This document shows, one piece after another, positions 59,940 to 64,000 of a DNA stretch of 64,000 nt (the stretch's first letter is position 1; each line of letters begins with the position of its first letter). The position numbers were made by a program, and so were the translations under genes. Source of the DNA: Flavobacteriales bacterium (GTDB lineage Bacteria > Bacteroidota > Bacteroidia > Flavobacteriales_G > Salibacteraceae); NCBI GenBank assembly GCA_018660685.1, contig JABJJW010000024.1:1-64000 (forward strand), read 5' to 3'. The notes beneath the pieces were generated by a model. That model worked only from the letters and a program-made list of their open reading frames with translations. It did no database searches and was not told where the DNA came from.

Positions 59940-60314
59940 TCAATTCTGTCGAATATCATGTGGAATATGGATTGTCGAAAAGATGTGCTCCCCAATATCT
60001 TTCATATCCTCGGCGTTCGCCGGCATATTCCATTCAACCTTGACCTTTTCTCCTTGCTCGCTCATACGCTGCAATATCTTAAGCACATCAATCAAACTTC
60101 GAATGGTGCTGCCATTCATATATTGCAAATTCAGCTCGAGTTTTGTCTCCTTGTTTGGATGACTTGCATATTCTTCGAGCCACGTGATTACCTCACTAAA
60201 AAGTTGTTCGACATTAACAGGAATTGACTTACCACTGATGGTTAATTTACCTTCTTCAGAATTAAAGTCAATGTTTGGATTTAGGTTGGATCCTTGTTGG
60301 TCGATCGTTTTCAT
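59940..60314 (-). CDS. SiaC family regulatory phosphoprotein (DUF1987)
   Basis: 124 residues. The core matches DUF1987: LTISGKSIPVNVEQLFSEVI near 29-48, and HPNKETKLELNLQYMNGSTI near 52-71, where the Thr in GSTIRS lies near the phosphorylated residue of SiaC. In Pseudomonas, SiaC is phosphorylated by SiaB and dephosphorylated by the PP2C phosphatase SiaA, and activates the diguanylate cyclase SiaD (established). SiaA, SiaB and SiaD partners are not adjacent here; the only PP2C gene in the window is the frameshifted one at 34263. It ends with a clear terminator. Confidence 0.85.
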   Translation of the reverse strand: MKTIDQQGSNLNPNIDFNSEEGKLTISGKSIPVNVEQLFSEVITWLEEYASHPNKETKLELNLQYMNGSTIRSLIDVLKILQRMSEQGEKVKVEWNMPANAEDMKDIGEHIFSTIHIPHDIRQN

Positions 60315-60387
60315 AGGTGCAGAGTTCAGAGGTGATAATAATCATACCTCCAGAAAAGTTAAAAGGTTACAGAATGGAGAAAATAAT

Positions 60388-61125
60388 TTAGAGAGCCATC
60401 ATTTCTTTCAGCTTAACACTCTGACGTCGAGAGACTTCTACTTTCGTCCCGTCTTTTAGAATAACGAGGAGACCACCGTTGAACCAAGTTTCAACACGAT
60501 CAATCCAACGAAGATTTAGAATATGTTTTCTGCTCGCTCTAAAAAAGAACTTTTCACTCAATCTATCTGTCAATGCATTAAGGGATTTCAAGATAAGAGG
60601 GCGAGATTCCTCAAAATAAACGCGGACATAATTACCCTCACTTTCAAAGAGTCGAATCTTCTCCAATTCAACAAACCAACACTTATCCCCATCCTTGAGA
60701 AACACTTGATCAGAGATGTCCAGCCGATCGGATGATCCTTCTGTTTCATCAACTTGAGCCATCCGCTTTTCAATTCGTTTGCTCACCTTTTCGACCGCTT
60801 CTGCCAGCCTTTCTGTTTCGACAGGTTTCATCAAATAGTCGAGGGCATTTACTTCAAACGCTTTGAGGGTAAATTCATCATAAGCCGTTATGAATATTAC
60901 TTCTGGCGCCTTTCCGCTAATTTCATCCAACATTTCAAATCCATTCATCCCTGGCATTTTAATGTCGAGGAAAATCAGATCTGGGTTTTCTCTATCAATT
61001 AATCCGAGTGCCTCTTGAGGCTTGCCGCTTTCAGCTACTATCTGCACGGTTCCTAAATCTTCGACGAGTCTCCGCACTTCCTGGCGAGCTAGTCGTTCAT
61101 CATCAATAATTATTGCTCTTAACAT
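60388..61125 (-). CDS. LytTR-family response regulator
   Basis: 245 residues: receiver domain 1-120 with Asp8, Asp9 and phospho-acceptor Asp54 (IFLDIKMPG), Lys in DYLMKPVETE, then a LytTR DNA-binding domain (about 145-245; VRVYFEESRPLILKSLNALT, FFRASRKHILNLRWIDR, VEVSRRQSVKLKEM). It controls transcription by binding direct-repeat sites, unknown here. The kinase gene lies directly upstream with a 1-bp gap, so they are a two-component pair. Confidence 0.95.
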   Translation of the reverse strand: MLRAIIIDDERLARQEVRRLVEDLGTVQIVAESGKPQEALGLIDRENPDLIFLDIKMPGMNGFEMLDEISGKAPEVIFITAYDEFTLKAFEVNALDYLMKPVETERLAEAVEKVSKRIEKRMAQVDETEGSSDRLDISDQVFLKDGDKCWFVELEKIRLFESEGNYVRVYFEESRPLILKSLNALTDRLSEKFFFRASRKHILNLRWIDRVETWFNGGLLVILKDGTKVEVSRRQSVKLKEMMAL

Positions 61126-61126
61126 G

Positions 61127-62158
61127 TCATTCAGATATTATCGGTAGATGTACTGTAGTGCGTACCATGTTTTCATTATGATTCGAAATTGAAAGCCAAG
61201 CGTCTTTTCCAAAACTCAAGTCTAGGCGGTGCTTCGAATTTTTTAGGCCAAGCGAGGTAGCAGAGGAGTTGTTCTCGTCGTAACGACCGGTATTAAACAC
61301 ATGAATATCCAGTCCTTGCAACTTCATCACAGTTTCAATTCTTATCAAACCTCCATCTGGGAGTTTTGCGATGCCGTGCTTAATGCAGTTTTCGACTATG
61401 GTTTGCAGCATCAACGGTGGAATTTTCACCTTGTTGTGGCTTTCATCAACTTGCCATTCAACGTTCAGTCGCTCTTCGTACCGAGCTTTTTCAATTTCTA
61501 AATAGTCTCTTACAATTTGAATCTCTTTATTGAGCTCAATGAGCTCATCTTTTCCGGTCTGCAGGCTTGAACGTAACACATTACTCAATTGAGTAACAGC
61601 CTGCTTGGCCTTCTCGGGGTTCTCTTCAATCAAAGCTCTGACAGTGTTCAATGCGTTGAAGATGAAATGGGGATTTATTTGATCTTTCAAACGTCTCAGC
61701 TCGTATTCATTCCTAGCTGCTTCGAGACGGAGATTTTTAATTTCAGCCTTCCGGAATTGCTGAAAGAAGTTATAGCTGAAGTAAATCAAACTCCACATAA
61801 AGAAGAGCATGGCCCAGGTTACTAAATTGGGATCGGTCCAGCTGAATTTAAACCCCCAACCGAAGGCCAGATTCCCGATTAAAAGATAGACGAGGTGAAA
61901 GGCAATTGCCAACAATATGCTTGAAACTGTAACACGGGGAACTAGACTTACAATATCCTTCTGAAGCCAACCCATCCGGATGATAGCGGTTCGATACAGA
62001 TGGGAGGTAATCAATCCCAGTGCGAATACGAGGTAGATGCCTCCGATCAAGTCAACCGTAAGTTCGGTCCCGGAGAGAATGAACACCGAAGTGGAAATCA
62101 AAATATACAGCGACCAGCCAATAAGCTGAGCCTTGTAATAATATCTCGATGTTTCCAT
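61127..62158 (-). CDS. LytS-type sensor histidine kinase
   Basis: 343 residues: four membrane helices in the first 130 residues (about 12-30, 38-55, 76-97, 113-133), then the His_kinase domain with INPHFIFNALNTVRALI (His164 as the likely phosphorylation site) and an ATPase part with TIVENCIKHGI (N-box) and a G-box region near GLKNSKHRL. The membrane part is short, so the signal is probably sensed in or at the membrane. The partner regulator gene follows at once. Confidence 0.94.
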   Translation of the reverse strand: METSRYYYKAQLIGWSLYILISTSVFILSGTELTVDLIGGIYLVFALGLITSHLYRTAIIRMGWLQKDIVSLVPRVTVSSILLAIAFHLVYLLIGNLAFGWGFKFSWTDPNLVTWAMLFFMWSLIYFSYNFFQQFRKAEIKNLRLEAARNEYELRRLKDQINPHFIFNALNTVRALIEENPEKAKQAVTQLSNVLRSSLQTGKDELIELNKEIQIVRDYLEIEKARYEERLNVEWQVDESHNKVKIPPLMLQTIVENCIKHGIAKLPDGGLIRIETVMKLQGLDIHVFNTGRYDENNSSATSLGLKNSKHRLDLSFGKDAWLSISNHNENMVRTTVHLPIISE

Positions 62159-62237
62159 GTATTCAAAAGTAGAAGGGTCAATTAAATCACAACTTGTTCT
62201 TTACACGACTGGAAAGTATGTGAGAGAAACGGTATAG

Positions 62238-62245
62238 TACATTTG
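62238..62245 (+). promoter_or_regulatory. Candidate -7 box just before the ACP phosphodiesterase start
   Basis: TACATTTG matches TAnnTTTG; it ends only 4 bp before the GTG at 62250. If used, the mRNA would begin at or near the start codon. No TTG was found at the -33 distance. Confidence 0.35.
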
Positions 62246-62249
62246 GTTA

Positions 62250-62834
62250 GTGAATTACCTCGCCCATTTCTACTTAGCTGCTCCCGAACCCGATCTAATG
62301 TTCGGAAACTACATTGGTGATGGCGTCAAAGGGAGTGATTTTTCGAGGTATACAGCTGATGTGGTGAGAGGTATTAAGTTTCACCGATTTATTGATTCAT
62401 TCACCGATACGCATGAAATTGTATCTGACGCCAAGAAGCTATTTTATCCTACTCAAGCCAAATTCAGTGGGGTGGTTGTAGATGTATTATTTGATCATAT
62501 GTTGGCAATCAACTGGTCTACTTATCACAAGGACAAGTTGGCCGATTTTGCAGAATTCTGCTACGCCACTGTTGGAAAGAAAAGTGAAGACATGCCACTG
62601 CGTTCATCTCGGTTCTACCAGTACATGACAGGGAATGATATCCTATCGAACTATGCCACCCGCAGTGGGATTGAAAGCGTTTTTAGAGGAATGGATTCCC
62701 GTACGAGTTATCATTCAAACATGCGCGAATCGATCAAAGCTTTAAGTGAAATTGAAGATGAGTTTGAAGAATTATTTGATCGATTTTTTCCTGTTTTGGT
62801 TGACGAATGCAGCGAATGGAAAAGCCGAAACTGA
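62250..62834 (+). CDS. ACP phosphodiesterase-like protein (DUF479 family)
   Basis: 194 residues. The start NYLAHFYLAAPEPDLMFGNYI, with GDGVKGSDF and GIKFHRFIDSFTD, is typical of the AcpH/DUF479 family, related to HD-domain hydrolases; AcpH of E. coli removes the phosphopantetheine arm from acyl carrier protein. The His and Asp residues of the metal site (H in IKFHRFID, D in VDVLFDHMLA) are present. It starts with GTG. Its end overlaps mnmD by about 28 bp. Confidence 0.88.
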   Translation: MNYLAHFYLAAPEPDLMFGNYIGDGVKGSDFSRYTADVVRGIKFHRFIDSFTDTHEIVSDAKKLFYPTQAKFSGVVVDVLFDHMLAINWSTYHKDKLADFAEFCYATVGKKSEDMPLRSSRFYQYMTGNDILSNYATRSGIESVFRGMDSRTSYHSNMRESIKALSEIEDEFEELFDRFFPVLVDECSEWKSRN

Positions 62835-63484
62835 GTCCGGTAATTGTGGTCAGCGAAGATGGTTCGCACACACTCAAGGTGCCTGAACTCAAGGAGCGCT
62901 ATCATTCTCACAAAGGAGCTATCCAAGAAAGTCAGCATGTCTTTATTCAAATGGGTGCCAATGCACATGAAAAAGAACAACTAAATATTCTTGAAATTGG
63001 TTTTGGAACTGGTCTGAACGTTCTAATGACTGTTTTGGAAAAAGGCAAGCAGGTTATCTATCACACGCTGGAACCTTTCCCCCTCGACCCCGAAATGGTT
63101 GAGAAACTGAATTATCCAGAACAAATAGGAGGTGATTCGTTATCTATTTTCGAAAAAATCCATGATGTTCCATGGGAGAAAACTTCTGACATCAATGATC
63201 AGTTCAGCTTGTGCAAATTCAAGATAGGCCTTCAAGATTTTGTTCCAACGCAGCTTTACGACTTGATTTACTACGACGCCTTTGCACCGCACGCCCAGCC
63301 AGAGCTTTGGGAATCTTGGGTGTGGGAAAAACTAATGAGAATTTTGAACCCAGAAGGTATGATTGTCACTTATTGCGCTAAAGGACAAGTCCGACGCGAC
63401 ATGCAGAGTGCAGGCTTTCAAGTTGAACGCGTACCTGGGCCTCCGGGTAAAAGAGAAATGCTCAGAGCAACTAAAGTTGAGTAA
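62807..63484 (+). CDS. mnmD: tRNA (5-methylaminomethyl-2-thiouridine) methyltransferase MnmD
   Basis: 225-residue class I methyltransferase equal to the MnmC2 domain of E. coli MnmC. It methylates the wobble uridine side chain (nm5s2U34 to mnm5s2U34) with SAM. ILEIGFGTGLNVLMT is motif I, YDLIYYDAFAPHAQPELW holds the catalytic-site motif, and the C-terminal VERVPGPPGKREMLRATK is typical. The FAD oxidase half (MnmC1) is absent, as in other single-domain MnmD proteins. It is part of the operon with the ACP phosphodiesterase-like and NUDIX genes. Confidence 0.93.
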   Translation: MQRMEKPKLSPVIVVSEDGSHTLKVPELKERYHSHKGAIQESQHVFIQMGANAHEKEQLNILEIGFGTGLNVLMTVLEKGKQVIYHTLEPFPLDPEMVEKLNYPEQIGGDSLSIFEKIHDVPWEKTSDINDQFSLCKFKIGLQDFVPTQLYDLIYYDAFAPHAQPELWESWVWEKLMRILNPEGMIVTYCAKGQVRRDMQSAGFQVERVPGPPGKREMLRATKVE

Positions 63485-63941
63485 TCGGAGGTTTAACATA
63501 CGAGTCTATGGGATTGTTGTGAACGATAAAAATGAACTGCTCGTGAGTGATGAATTAATCAAAGGAATGCAGTTCACCAAATTTCCCGGTGGGGGATTGG
63601 AATGGGGAGAAGGCTTGATTGAGTGCCTGAAGCGCGAGTTTATAGAGGAGCTTAATCAGCAAATCGAGGTCATTTCTCACTTCTATACCACCGACTACTT
63701 CCAGCAATCTGCGTTTCGAGAGGAGGATCAATTGATCAGCGTGTATTATAGTGTTGCTCTCACAGGCAAAACAGGATTTACTACCAAAGCCAAAAAATTT
63801 GATTTCCCTGATGAACTTGGTAATCCGAATGAAATCCAGCGATGGGTTCCGATTCGTGAATTGATGGTGGGAGATTTTAAATGGCCAGTGGACAAGGTGG
63901 TTGCTCAAAGATTGATTGAGCAATATGCCTTATCGGATTAA
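63477..63941 (+). CDS. NUDIX hydrolase
   Basis: 154-residue NUDIX protein. The box GGLEWGEGLIECLKREFIEE carries the metal-binding Glu residues (REFIEE), but the last Gly of the usual EExGU end is Asn (EELN). The long loop with KAKKFDFPDELGNPNE and the C-terminal helix are as in many NTP or nucleoside-sugar pyrophosphatases; the substrate is open. Start at TTG 63477 overlaps mnmD by 8 bp; the longer frame from 63363 lies in mnmD and lacks NUDIX homology. It is the last gene in the window; the 59 bases beyond it show no feature. Confidence 0.85.
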   Translation: MSNRRFNIRVYGIVVNDKNELLVSDELIKGMQFTKFPGGGLEWGEGLIECLKREFIEELNQQIEVISHFYTTDYFQQSAFREEDQLISVYYSVALTGKTGFTTKAKKFDFPDELGNPNEIQRWVPIRELMVGDFKWPVDKVVAQRLIEQYALSD

Positions 63942-64000
63942 GGATACATGCCCTTCCTGACGTTGCTGTCTTCCGTTTTCCCTGTGGTACGTTGCTCTCC

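Overview
The window comes from a marine-type member of the Bacteroidota, most likely a flavobacterium-like lineage (inference from gene families, not from a database match). The evidence is type IX secretion (T9SS) parts and cargo (a PorX-type regulator with a PglZ domain, a PorG/DUF6089-like protein, a PorV/PorQ-like barrel, two giant proteins with type B C-terminal sorting domains), the fused LpxC/FabZ enzyme, many lipoproteins and TonB/OmpH-type envelope proteins, weak Shine-Dalgarno sites, and promoters of the Bacteroidota form TTG-N(17-23)-TAnnTTTG.

Layout. 1-2389: end of an exopolysaccharide cluster (GT4, WcaF-like acetyltransferase, GT2, methyltransferase). 2398-6065: a PorG-like barrel and a T9SS cargo protein, divergently transcribed. 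6153-12441: guaB, a sulfotransferase, then three genes for SurA/parvulin-type periplasmic folding factors. 12438-16692 (minus): a MacAB-like export system with one ATPase, two permeases and an adaptor. 16813-18166: two lipoproteins of unknown role. 18201-18798: terminators, tRNA-Pro(TGG) and tRNA-Arg(TCT), preceded by a damaged tRNA-Pro copy and a GIY-YIG nuclease gene with a nonsense codon. 19455-22646: a probable copper-acquisition operon ending in an OprC/NosA-like TonB receptor. 22606-23595: meaB. 23800-26100: MBOAT acyltransferase plus SGNH-like partner. 26146-28072 (minus): a tightly overlapping four-gene membrane operon including a 41-residue protein. 28833-34286: glycosyltransferase, Kazal lipoprotein, flippase, Wzz-like protein and O-antigen ligase.

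34263-35488: a frameshifted PP2C-type phosphatase. 35524-36986: a second lpxD-like gene and efp. 37099-40636: outer-membrane proteins and a membrane J-domain protein. 40642-45400 (minus): hpt-adk-obg-DUF4258-like-aroB-aroA. 45485-49833: purK, purE and a 905-residue T9SS cargo. 49814-53642 (minus): lpxD-lpxC/fabZ-lpxA-ABC ATPase, the early lipid A pathway. 53753-58271: an HD hydrolase divergent from porX-tsaE-ald. 58652-62158 (minus): DUF4924-like, OmpH/Skp, SiaC-like protein and a LytS/LytTR pair. 62250-63941: ACP phosphodiesterase-like gene, mnmD and a NUDIX hydrolase.

Most of the window is envelope biogenesis (lipid A, surface polysaccharide, periplasmic folding, T9SS) mixed with purine, shikimate and tRNA-modification housekeeping genes. 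The most unusual structure is the tRNA-Pro/GIY-YIG locus, where a 17-nt palindrome replaces the anticodon arm of a tRNA-Pro copy with no change in length. Other items worth checking are a hairpin-plus-T7 element touching the start codon of a TauE-like exporter, interleaved divergent promoters at porX, and several promoters so close to their start codon that the mRNAs may be leaderless.
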